Positions 17,040 through 24,851 of a stretch of 64,000 bases of DNA are shown here, piece after piece. The first letter of the stretch is position 1. Each line of letters begins with the position of its first letter. The stretch lies in assembly GCA_963763365.1 (NCBI GenBank), contig CAVXOE010000015.1, positions 1 to 64,000 on the forward strand. Direction: 5' to 3'. The stretch is from VAZQ01 sp963763365. GTDB taxonomy: Bacteria > Pseudomonadota > Alphaproteobacteria > Rhizobiales > Xanthobacteraceae. A program made the translations under genes and the position numbers. Below the pieces are notes generated by a model. That model saw nothing but the letters and a program-made list of their open reading frames with translations, made no database searches and was not told the DNA's origin.

Positions 17040-17339
17040 ATGGATCCTCAAGCCGCAAAGATGATTGGTGCCGGCATTGCCTGCATCGGCATGGGTGGCG
17101 CCGGCGTCGGCGTCGGCACCATCTTCGGCCACTATCTCGCGGCGGCGCTGCGCAATCCGTCGGCCGCGCAGGGCCAGTTCGGCAACCTGATCTTCGGCTT
17201 CGCGGTGACCGAGGCGCTCGGCATCTTCTCGCTGCTGATCGCGCTGCTGCTGCTGTTCGCGCTGAGTCTTGCCGGAACTGACGATGGCGCAAAAGAACGC
17301 GCAACAGATACTCACCGAGGAGCACATCCCGTCGAGTGA
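17040..17339 (+). CDS. atpE: ATP synthase F0 subunit c, with unusual C-terminal extension
   Basis: Residues 1-75 are a normal c-subunit: two helices, the GIACIGMGGAGVGVG ring motif, the RNPSAAQGQF polar loop and the proton-carrying Glu58 (FAVTEALGIF). Relatives end at about residue 75. Here the frame runs on for 24 polar residues and overlaps the next gene by 56 nt. A TGA at 17263-17265 in the +1 frame sits exactly where the normal end is expected, and from there to the next start is 18 nt. One extra base (or two lost) near 17262 would explain the extension. It is either a real variant or a sequence error. Confidence 0.9.
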   Translation: MDPQAAKMIGAGIACIGMGGAGVGVGTIFGHYLAAALRNPSAAQGQFGNLIFGFAVTEALGIFSLLIALLLLFALSLAGTDDGAKERATDTHRGAHPVE

Positions 17340-17838
17340 GCACGGGAAGGGCTTCCCGCCGTTCGACAGCTCGACCTTTGCGTCGCAATTGCTGTGGCTG
17401 GTGCTCACCTTCGCGGCGCTCTACCTGCTGATGTCGCGGGTCGCGTTGCCGCGCGTCGGCGCGATCATCGAGAACCGGCAAAAGCGCATCGCCGGCGATC
17501 TCGCCGAAGCACAGGGCATGAAGGACCAGTCGGACGCCGCCATCGCGGCCTACGAGAAGGCCCTGGCGGAAGCTCGCGGCCGCGCCCAGACGCTCGCCAA
17601 CGAGGCGCGCGAGAAGCATGCCGCCGCGGCGGAAGCCGACCGCAAGACGCTCGACGCCAAGCTCAATGCCCACATTGCCGAGTCCGAGAAGACCATCGCG
17701 GCAAGCCGGGCTTCGGCGATGGCCAATGTCCGCAACATCGCGTCGGAAGCCGCCGCCGCGATCGTCGAGCGCCTGACCGGCTCGGCCCCAGCCGCCGGCG
17801 ATGTGTCCGCCGCCGTCGGGGATGCGCTCAAGCGCTGA
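17284..17838 (+). CDS. atpF': ATP synthase F0 subunit b'
   Basis: This is a 184-residue peripheral-stalk protein. A polar N-terminus precedes one membrane helix (about 38-55, WLVLTFAALYLLM), followed by a long charged helix (NRQKRIAGDLAEAQ) that pairs with subunit b. The proline-rich FPPFDSSTF segment before the helix is characteristic of the b' form found in alphaproteobacteria and photosynthetic organisms. ATG 17284 is preferred over the earlier in-frame start, since it gives the conserved MAQ- start and the 18-nt spacing expected after a normal atpE stop. Confidence 0.92.
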   Translation: MAQKNAQQILTEEHIPSSEHGKGFPPFDSSTFASQLLWLVLTFAALYLLMSRVALPRVGAIIENRQKRIAGDLAEAQGMKDQSDAAIAAYEKALAEARGRAQTLANEAREKHAAAAEADRKTLDAKLNAHIAESEKTIAASRASAMANVRNIASEAAAAIVERLTGSAPAAGDVSAAVGDALKR

Positions 17839-17846
17839 GGAAAGCG

Positions 17847-18329
17847 ATGTTCGAAGCCGAATTCTGGGTTGCCGTTTCCTTCGTCCTCTTCGTCGGCGTG
17901 CTCGGCTATTTCGGCGTGCACAAGATGATGATGAAGGGCATCGACGGCCGGCGGGACCGCATCAAGGCCGAACTCGACGAGGCGCGCCGGCTCAAGGAAG
18001 AGGCGCAGGCCCTGCTTGCGCAATATGAGCGCAAGAAGCAGGAGGCGGAGACCGAGGCGAAGGCGATCATTACCAGCGCCATGACCGAGGCCGAACGCAT
18101 CGCCACCGAGGCCAAGACCAAGATGGAGGATTTCGTCGCCCGCCGCACCAAGATGGCCGAAAGCAAGATCGCCCAGGCCGAGGCGCAGGCGCTGGCCGAC
18201 GTGCGTTCCTCCGCCGCCGAAGCCGCGGTCGCAGCCGCCGAGGCGCTGCTGACCCGCATGGTCAAGGGCAAGGTCGCCGACGACCTGATCGGCAAGGGCA
18301 TCGACGACATCAAGCGCAAGCTCAATTAG
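17847..18329 (+). CDS. atpF: ATP synthase F0 subunit b
   Basis: The protein has 160 residues: a single N-terminal membrane helix (about 5-24, FWVAVSFVLFVGVLGYFGV) and a long alanine/glutamate/lysine-rich helix forming the peripheral stalk. GAGGAAAG sits directly before ATG 17847, eight bases after the b' stop, which fixes the start. It is last in the F0 operon, with a hairpin region about 55 nt downstream. Confidence 0.95.
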   Translation: MFEAEFWVAVSFVLFVGVLGYFGVHKMMMKGIDGRRDRIKAELDEARRLKEEAQALLAQYERKKQEAETEAKAIITSAMTEAERIATEAKTKMEDFVARRTKMAESKIAQAEAQALADVRSSAAEAAVAAAEALLTRMVKGKVADDLIGKGIDDIKRKLN

Positions 18330-18383
18330 ACGAAGCCGACGCTCCCTCTAGTCCCATCATCCTCCATTCATTTCAGGATATTG

Positions 18384-18413
18384 GCTGGGGGTTTTCCCCT
18401 ACCTGTCCCCAGC
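18384..18413 (+). terminator. Hairpin downstream of the atp operon
   Basis: GCTGGGG (18384-18390) and CCCCAGC (18407-18413) are perfect complements. A competing inner hairpin, GGGG-gTTTT-CCCC, lies inside. It begins 55 nt after the atpF stop. No U-tract follows, so termination is plausible but not proven. Confidence 0.4.
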
Positions 18414-18559
18414 TACATCAGGAAGCTGTGCAAAACGGCGCAGCGGGCGCCGCGCCCGACTTTTGCCGTTTCTCCCCGACTCCTATTCTAGGCATGCTGA
18501 TTCGGCAGACGAGCTATGACCTGCGCGAGGCTACGGGGACGCGAGCGCGAGGGGAATCG

Positions 18560-19217
18560 GTGATCATTTTCGATTGTAACGGCGTGCTCGTCGACAGCGA
18601 GCAGATCGCGGCGTCCGTGGCGGCGGAGGAATTCAACCGCATCGGCATCCCGCTGACGCCCGAATTGATCACCCGCTATTTCTTCGGGCGCCGGCCGGCC
18701 GACATGTTCGCCACGGTCGAGACGGTGACACACCGCAAGCTGCCGGAGGATTTCGTCGACGGCGTTGCAGCCGCCACGATTCAAGCGCATTCGCACCGAT
18801 TTGCGCGCCATGCCGCACGTGGCGCACGCCCTGACGTGGCTGCGCGGACCAAAATGCGTCGCGTCCTCGTCGCCACGCGATCGCATCCGGGCCAGCCTGC
18901 GGACCGCCGGACTTGCGCGCTTCTTCGAGACGGACCTGTTCTCGGCAAGCGACGTGCCCAACGGCAAGCCGGCGCCCGACTTGTTCCTCTATGCCGCCGG
19001 CCGCATGGGCGTGCAGCCGTCGGAGTGCATCGTGATCGAGGACTCGCCTGCCGGTGTTGCAGCAGCAGCAGCAGCAGGCATGACGCCGATCGGCTTCGTC
19101 GGCGGCAGCCATGCCGGACCGGGTCTCGGCGAGCAATTGATGGACGCCGGTGCCCGCTCGATCGTCGCCGACATGCGCCATCTCAAGAGCGCGATCGTCG
19201 CCCTGCGCGGCGAATAG
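18560..19217 (+). pseudogene. HAD superfamily hydrolase, frameshifted, with altered catalytic motif
   Basis: GTG 18560 after GAGGGGAA starts VIIFDCNGVLVDSE. The second aspartate of the HAD motif I (DxD, the general acid) is Asn here. The frame breaks at 18780-18781, where ATTC needs to be ATC to continue as TIKRIRTDLRAMPHV in the next frame. The rest has motif III Lys (NGKPAPDLF) and motif IV (VIEDSPAGV). A (GCA)6 run at 19059-19076 encodes six alanines after the motif IV segment. Intact relatives are Gph/YieH-type phosphatases. The frameshift and the D-to-N change together suggest loss of function; the frameshift alone could be an assembly error. Confidence 0.75.
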
Positions 19218-19255
19218 CGGACCAGCCTTCGAGGGAGAGCGCCGAAAGCGCGCAG

Positions 19256-19945
19256 CTATTGCGTGCGGGCCGGCCGCTTGGTGCCCTTCGCCGGGGCGGC
19301 CGGCTTATCGCCGACCTCGTCGAACCCGACATAGATCACGTAGGCCTGAAGCTCGGTCGTCGACGGCATCGGAATCGTCATGCTGTCGTCGACATCCACG
19401 AACGGCACGTTGGTCTGGCTCGGCGAAACCGTCACCGGGACGCGCTTGAACTTGGTGACGATGGTCTTCGGTTCCGGCCCTTCCTTCACCACCGCATAGC
19501 GCAACGGAACGTCGACGTTACCGGGGCCGCCCTGCGGACCGACGATGACGCGGCCTTGCACCCCGACCTTGATCGTCAGGTTGCTGTCGGCGAGGAGACA
19601 TTCGCGGGCCAACTGATTGAACGAGAGTTGGTAGCGCAGATCGGCGGCAGTCGGCTGGCTCGCGGTCTTGGCGGCGATGTTCAAGGTACCGGTGCCGGCG
19701 CGAATTTCGACGCCCGGACAGTCGACGGACGCGGCGACCGGCTTTGCAGTCGACGCCGGCGACCCTGGCCCCGTCTCCTTCGGGCCGGAGAAGTAGCTCG
19801 ACAGCCGGTTCATCAACGTCGGCGACGGCGTTGCCTCAGGCGAGACGCTCGATGCCGACGAACACGCCGCCAGCGCAAGCGCTCCACCCACCAGCATCGC
19901 GACCCTCGACCCGTGTCCTATTCGTCCCTCACCAAACCCGCGCAT
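19256..19945 (-). CDS. Lipoprotein of unknown function
   Basis: This is a 229-residue protein. The start at 19945 gives a short basic N-terminus, a hydrophobic core and a clear lipobox (LALAAC, Cys near 27), so it is probably a lipid-anchored envelope protein. The earlier in-frame start would add 28 unhelpful residues. The mature part has a Ser/Pro-rich linker, DCPGVEIRAGTGTLNI, and a beta-rich domain with RYQLSFNQLARECLL and VGVQGRVIVGPQG. Such proteins are widespread in Bradyrhizobium relatives without a known function. It is convergent with the broken HAD gene and follows the acetyltransferase gene on its own strand. Confidence 0.8.
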   Translation of the reverse strand: MRGFGEGRIGHGSRVAMLVGGALALAACSSASSVSPEATPSPTLMNRLSSYFSGPKETGPGSPASTAKPVAASVDCPGVEIRAGTGTLNIAAKTASQPTAADLRYQLSFNQLARECLLADSNLTIKVGVQGRVIVGPQGGPGNVDVPLRYAVVKEGPEPKTIVTKFKRVPVTVSPSQTNVPFVDVDDSMTIPMPSTTELQAYVIYVGFDEVGDKPAAPAKGTKRPARTQ

Positions 19946-20030
19946 CGACTTACCCGGCTCTTGAACGGACGCCCCGGAAGCTTTCTTACAGCGGAACCGT
20001 GGCAGCCCCAAGGCCCCGATACCCCCCAAA

Positions 20031-20618
20031 CTAGGGCTGCGGATCGTCCTTCAGACGAGCATAGAGCAGGTGATCCTGCCAGATCCCGTTGATGCAGAGA
20101 TATTGCCGGGCAAACCCCTCCCGGGTGAAGCCGGTTTTCTCCAGGAGCCGGACCGATGCCGCATTGCCCGGGATGCAGGCGGCCTCGATGCGGTGCAGCC
20201 GCAAGGTCCCAAAGGCGAACGGAATGATGGCGTTGACCGCCGCCGTCATGTAGCCGTGCCGGGCGTGGGCCGCCCCCATCCAGTAGCCCAGGCTGCCCGC
20301 CTGGGCGCAGCCGCGGCGGATGTTGGCCAGCGTCAGGCCCCCGACCAGCACGTTGTCGTCCTTGCGAAAAACGAAAAACGCGTAAGCGAGGTCGGCCCGC
20401 TGATCCTCCGAATAGCGCTTGATGCGGCGGCGAAAGGAGGTCCGGGCGAGGTCGTCGGCCGGCCAGGTCGGCTCCCACGGGGTGAGAAAATCCCGGCTCG
20501 CCCCACGCAGCGCCGCCCATTCGGCATGGTCGGATACCAGCGGCATCCGCAGGACGACGCCCGCGCCGGTGATCGCCGGGAACGTCTCGGTCAGGCTGAC
20601 GGTGCGGAAGAACGCCAT
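20031..20618 (-). CDS. RimJ/RimL-type GNAT N-acetyltransferase
   Basis: The 195-residue protein matches the ribosomal-protein-alanine N-acetyltransferase branch of the GNAT fold. It has RLVLRMP-like VVLRMPLVSDHAEWAALR, LGYWMGAAHARHGYMTAAV at the acetyl-CoA site, and RIEAACIPGNAASVRLLEKTGF near the C-terminus. Such enzymes acetylate protein N-termini or small amines. It is the third gene of a minus-strand run thrC - M16 peptidase - acetyltransferase, an order I recall as conserved in related genomes. Confidence 0.88.
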   Translation of the reverse strand: MAFFRTVSLTETFPAITGAGVVLRMPLVSDHAEWAALRGASRDFLTPWEPTWPADDLARTSFRRRIKRYSEDQRADLAYAFFVFRKDDNVLVGGLTLANIRRGCAQAGSLGYWMGAAHARHGYMTAAVNAIIPFAFGTLRLHRIEAACIPGNAASVRLLEKTGFTREGFARQYLCINGIWQDHLLYARLKDDPQP

Positions 20619-20686
20619 GGCGATTCATACCACGAACCGCCCGCGCCGAGGGCGCGCGGCGAACCGCGGAGCGATGCCGGTCAACC

Positions 20687-21958
20687 TCATGCCGCCCGGC
20701 GAGAGAGACTTTCCGTGATCGTCGCGGCGCGTTCAAGCCCAGTCCCGGGTCCGATCACCGCGACGGCAGGCCGACCGCGCGCGATCAGGGCGCGGCCGGC
20801 GGCACGTGCACCCTGGGCGGTGACGGCGTCGATCTTCGCGACGATCTCCTCCAGCGGAATCGGGCGGCCCCAGTTGATCATCTGCCGCGCAAGCTGGCCG
20901 GCGCGCGCCCCCGAGCTTTCGAGCGCCATCAGCAATCCGGCCTTCATCTGCGCCTTGGCGCGCGCAACCTCCTCCTCGGTCACGCTCTCGGCGGCGCCGT
21001 GAATCTCATCCACGACGACCTGCATGAGTTCGGGGAGATCGGTCGCGTCGGTGCCGGCATAGAGACCGAACATCCCGGTGTCGGAATAGGGCATGTGGAA
21101 GGAATGAATGGCGTAGCAAAGTCCGCGCTGCTCGCGCACCTCCTGGAACAGCCGCGATGACATGCCGCCGCCCAGCACATTGGCGAACACGTCGAGGCTC
21201 ATCAGGTTGGGATCGCGATGCGGCAGTCCGGACATCGCGAGCGCGACATGCACCTGTTCCAGGTCGCGCGGCTCGATATGCGAACCGCCGACGAAACGAG
21301 CGGGTTCGGGCACGGGCGCAGCCACGCTCGTGAAAGAAGCAAACCGATGTTCGACCTCGCCGACGACGGCCTTGTGGTCGATGGCACCCGCCGCCGCGAC
21401 CACCATGTCGGGCGCCTGGTAGTTGCGCGTGAGGTAGCTGGCGATCCGCCTGCGGTCGAACGAGCGCACGGATGCGGGCGTGCCGAGAATGGAGCGGCCG
21501 ACCGGCTGATCGGGGAATGCAACGGTCTGCAGGCGGTCCCAGACCAGGTCGTCCGGCGTGTCTTCGACCGCGCCGATCTCCTGCACGATGACGTTCTGCT
21601 CGCGCTGCAATTCCTCAGGGTCGAAGGCCGGGTTCGACAGGATGTCGGCGAGCACGTCGAGCGCGAGCGGCACGTCGGCCTTGAGCACGCGCGCGTAGTA
21701 GGCTGTGGTCTCGACCGAGGTGGCGGCGTTGAGGTCGCCCCCAACGGCTTCGATCTCCTCGGCGATCTGGCGCGCGGTCCGCCGCTTGGTGCCCTTGAAC
21801 GCCATGTGTTCGAGGAGATGCGAGATGCCGTGCTCGTCGGGCTGCTCGTCCCGGCTTCCGGACCCAACCCACACGCCGAGCGCGGCCGTCTCCAGGTGCG
21901 GCATCGCGGCGGTGACGACCGTGAGGCCGGAGGGAAGACGCGTGACTTCGACGCTCAT
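20687..21958 (-). CDS. M16 family zinc metallopeptidase
   Basis: This 423-residue protein resembles the mitochondrial processing peptidase beta-type peptidases. The inverted zinc motif HLLEH is at 47-51 (His47, Glu50, His51), inside HGISHLLEHMAFKGT. The C-terminal half has the glycine-rich NVLGGGMSSRLFQEVREQRGLCYAI segment that contacts substrate. It overlaps the thrC stop by four bases (ATGA at 21958-21955), so the two are translationally coupled. Length and motifs are complete. Confidence 0.93.
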   Translation of the reverse strand: MSVEVTRLPSGLTVVTAAMPHLETAALGVWVGSGSRDEQPDEHGISHLLEHMAFKGTKRRTARQIAEEIEAVGGDLNAATSVETTAYYARVLKADVPLALDVLADILSNPAFDPEELQREQNVIVQEIGAVEDTPDDLVWDRLQTVAFPDQPVGRSILGTPASVRSFDRRRIASYLTRNYQAPDMVVAAAGAIDHKAVVGEVEHRFASFTSVAAPVPEPARFVGGSHIEPRDLEQVHVALAMSGLPHRDPNLMSLDVFANVLGGGMSSRLFQEVREQRGLCYAIHSFHMPYSDTGMFGLYAGTDATDLPELMQVVVDEIHGAAESVTEEEVARAKAQMKAGLLMALESSGARAGQLARQMINWGRPIPLEEIVAKIDAVTAQGARAAGRALIARGRPAVAVIGPGTGLERAATITESLSRRAA

Positions 21959-23370
21959 GCAATAGCTCCTTCGCGCGCGGCGCGGCTGGTGGACAGGATA
22001 TGGCGTTCGACCGCCATCTGATCAACGGGCAGCGCTGTCACGCGCTCCGGCCGCTCGTTCAGATCGGCGAGCCAATCGGGCAGCCGCGGCCGTAGGCCGC
22101 AGGCCGCCTCGACGGCGTCGGGGAATTTCGCCGCATGCGCGGTGCCCAGCACGATCATTGGGACCGACGGATCGCGGGTCTCCTTCTCCGCCACCGCAAT
22201 CGCCACGGCGGTGTGCGGGTCGACGAAATGGCCGGTCTCGCGCAGCATGGTACGCATGGTGGCCGCAGTCTCGTGCTCGTCCGCTCGGTCGGCGGAGAAG
22301 ATCGCGCGGATGCCCGCCAGCGCATGCGCCGACAACACGAACCGCTGCGATTGGGCGAGCGAGGCCATCAAGGCGCGTACCGCATGTCCGCTCCGGCCGT
22401 ACTGCTCGAACAGGAGGCGCTCGAAGTTCGAGGCCACCTGGATGTCCATCGAGGGCGAGCACGTGGGCACGACCTCGCGCAGGTCGTATGTACCGGTCGC
22501 GACCGTGCGGGCGAGGATGTCGTTGACGTTGGTGGCGATCACCAGACGGTCGATGGGCAATCCCATGCGCGACGCGACGTAGCCTGCATAGACATCGCCG
22601 AAATTCCCGGTCGGCACCGTGAAGGCAATCTTCCGATGCGGCGAACCCAGTGCGACCGCGGCGACGAAGTAGTACACCACCTGTGCGACGATGCGCGCCC
22701 AGTTGATCGAGTTCACGCCCGAGAGCCGCACCCGGTCGCGGAAGGCGTGGTGGTTGAACAGGCCCTTCACGATCGCCTGGCAGTCGTCGAACGTGCCTTC
22801 GATCGCGAGCGCGTGCACATTGGCATCCGCGGCCGTCGTCATCATCCGCCGCTGCACGTCGGAGACGCGGCCTTGCGGAAACAAGACATAGAGATCGGTC
22901 CGCGCGCGGCCGCGGAAGGCCTCGACCGCGGCGCCGCCGGTATCACCGGAGGTCGCGACCACGACCGTGGTACGCTCGCCGCGCGCGGCCAGCACATGGT
23001 CCATCAGCCGGCCGAGAAGCTGCATGGCCAGATCCTTGAACGCGAGCGTCGGACCGTGAAACAGTTCGAGCACGAAATCGCCCGGTCCGAATTGCATCAG
23101 AGGGACGACCGCCGGATGACGGAAACTTCCATAAGCCTCGCGCACCATGCGGGCGAGATCGTGCTCGGGAATCTCGTCGCCGACAAAGGGACGGATGACC
23201 TCGACGGCGACCTCCGCGTAGGGCCGGCCGGCGAAACCGGCGATCGCCTGGGCATCGAGATGCGGCCACGACTCGGGCACGTAGAGACCGCCGTCGCGGG
23301 CAAGCCCGGCGAGCATCACGTCGACGAACCCAAGCGCCGGAGCCTCGCCCCTGGTCGAGACATAACGCAC
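21955..23370 (-). CDS. thrC: Threonine synthase
   Basis: This PLP enzyme of 471 residues converts O-phosphohomoserine to threonine. The PLP lysine is Lys112 in GPTLAFKDLAMQ. An N-terminal MRYVSTRG start and ATSGDTGGAAVEAF (phosphate cup) are typical of the long bacterial/fungal class. GVNSINWARIVAQVVYY is another family landmark. It heads a coupled minus-strand group with the M16 peptidase. Nothing unusual is seen. Confidence 0.96.
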   Translation of the reverse strand: MRYVSTRGEAPALGFVDVMLAGLARDGGLYVPESWPHLDAQAIAGFAGRPYAEVAVEVIRPFVGDEIPEHDLARMVREAYGSFRHPAVVPLMQFGPGDFVLELFHGPTLAFKDLAMQLLGRLMDHVLAARGERTTVVVATSGDTGGAAVEAFRGRARTDLYVLFPQGRVSDVQRRMMTTAADANVHALAIEGTFDDCQAIVKGLFNHHAFRDRVRLSGVNSINWARIVAQVVYYFVAAVALGSPHRKIAFTVPTGNFGDVYAGYVASRMGLPIDRLVIATNVNDILARTVATGTYDLREVVPTCSPSMDIQVASNFERLLFEQYGRSGHAVRALMASLAQSQRFVLSAHALAGIRAIFSADRADEHETAATMRTMLRETGHFVDPHTAVAIAVAEKETRDPSVPMIVLGTAHAAKFPDAVEAACGLRPRLPDWLADLNERPERVTALPVDQMAVERHILSTSRAAREGAIA

Positions 23371-23513
23371 GGCTGGTTTGCACTCCGGCTGCGGCTCAGC
23401 GATGTTGGCGCCCGGCCCTCATTGGCCGCGCCGACCAACCGCATAACCTGTTGAAAGCAATCGTCTTATTGCCGATTCCAGCCGGAACCGGCATGCCAGG
23501 GAGACTAGTTGGA

Positions 23514-23972
23514 ATGCGCATCTATGTCGATGCCGATGCCTGCCCGGTGAAGGAGGAAATCTACCGGGTGGCCGCGCGTCACCGGCTGCCGGTGGTCGTC
23601 GTGGCTGTCGGCTTCATCCGCGTGCCGCAAGACCCGCTGATCGAACGGGTGGCCGCCGGCGGCAGCCCCGACGCCGCCGACAACTGGATCGCTGAGCGCG
23701 CTGGCGCGGGCGATATCGTCATCACCGCCGACGTTCCGCTGGCGAGCCGTTGCGTGAAGGCCGGTGCCGCGGTCATCGCGCCGAACGGACGGCCGTTCAC
23801 CGAAGAGTCGATCGGCATGACATTGGCGGTGCGCAACCTGATGCACGATCTGCGCTCGGCCGGCGAGGTGACCGGCGGGCCGCGACCGTTTTCGCCACGC
23901 GACCGTTCGGCGTTCCTGTCGGCTCTCGAAGAAGCGATCCGCCGCCTGCAGCGCGCGCAACCTCATGGCTAA
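23514..23972 (+). CDS. YaiI/YqxD family protein (UPF0178)
   Basis: This is a 152-residue protein of the DUF188 family. The start MRIYVDADACPVKEE at 23514 is standard, so the 21 upstream in-frame codons are not used. The family carries a PIN-like acidic core (VDADACP, NWIAERAGAGDIVITADVPLA) and is suspected to be a nuclease, without firm biochemical proof. It is divergent from thrC and followed by an unrelated exported protein. Confidence 0.9.
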   Translation: MRIYVDADACPVKEEIYRVAARHRLPVVVVAVGFIRVPQDPLIERVAAGGSPDAADNWIAERAGAGDIVITADVPLASRCVKAGAAVIAPNGRPFTEESIGMTLAVRNLMHDLRSAGEVTGGPRPFSPRDRSAFLSALEEAIRRLQRAQPHG

Positions 23973-24158
23973 GCGCTTCAACGGATTGATGCACGTCTTG
24001 CGCACTACGCGCTCACAGTACGAATGCGCTGTCCGCACAAAGCGGATGCCGCGCCGATGCGACCGTGCTTAACGAGAGGTAAAGATTTGCCAGAAGGCGA
24101 TCCTCAGTGGCGCCGCAATCCGATGCATGATGCGTTTGACGCAGAGGGGGAGAGGCAC

Positions 24159-24686
24159 ATGACGCGCAAGAACGCTGCTGCCGCTGCCGTCAATCGGGTG
24201 AGCATCGTTGGCATTGTGTTGGCCTGCTGCTGCTTTGCCAACTCGGCAGCTTGGGCAATCGATTGCCTGGGCGTTGCGGGCGATCCCAAAACCGGCTGGT
24301 ATTCGTGGCGCGAAATTGATGGCCGCAAATGCTGGTTCAAGAAGACCGGCGCCATGCCGGCCAAATCGGAGCTCCAATGGCCTGCAAAGGCCCGGCAGGA
24401 AGCTCGGCTGACAGAGCCTGTGCAGCCTCCAAGCAGACGGACCGAACCCGCGCCTGTGGTGCCGCCAGAAGCCGAAGCGGCAACCGCACCGGAGCCCGAT
24501 GCGAGTGCACCACTTCGGTTCAAGACGGCTCGCGTCAAGCCCGCAACGGGCTCTTCGCTTCGGCCGGGAGTTAGCCTCGATCTGATGGACGGCACGAGCC
24601 TCTCTGCAAAGCCGCCCGCCAACCTGGCACCTGCCGACCCGTTTCACGCGCGCTTCATCGGTAACGCGAAGCCGTCATCCGACTGA
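24159..24686 (+). CDS. Exported protein of unknown function
   Basis: The protein has 175 residues. Start 24159 is fixed by GGGGGAGAGG just upstream. The signal peptide spans about residues 14-33 (IVGIVLACCCFANSAAWA). A short mature domain has a cysteine pair and aromatic residues (IDCLGVAGDPKTGWYSWREIDGRKCWF) and is followed by a long proline/alanine-rich tail with no predicted structure. The Cys-Trp-rich head is a recurring motif in small rhizobial exported proteins. Function is unknown. Confidence 0.75.
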   Translation: MTRKNAAAAAVNRVSIVGIVLACCCFANSAAWAIDCLGVAGDPKTGWYSWREIDGRKCWFKKTGAMPAKSELQWPAKARQEARLTEPVQPPSRRTEPAPVVPPEAEAATAPEPDASAPLRFKTARVKPATGSSLRPGVSLDLMDGTSLSAKPPANLAPADPFHARFIGNAKPSSD

Positions 24687-24851
24687 ACGCGGCGGATTCC
24701 TCCGGAGACGATCTCGTTGCGCGCGTGTCCGTCGCTTAATCGGCGGCACGTCGCAGCCTGATCTGTCCGCCCGTGGCCCGGTTCCTGATCCCACGCTTGT
24801 AAACCGACCTTCCGCACGGGCATACAGGCGCCGGAACCGGAACACGAGGCA

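Noticed and set aside
18428..20092. Long plus-strand frame through the HAD gene and the lipoprotein gene
   Set aside because: Only its first part (to about 18780) is HAD coding; the rest is the wrong frame of the HAD gene and antisense to the lipoprotein.
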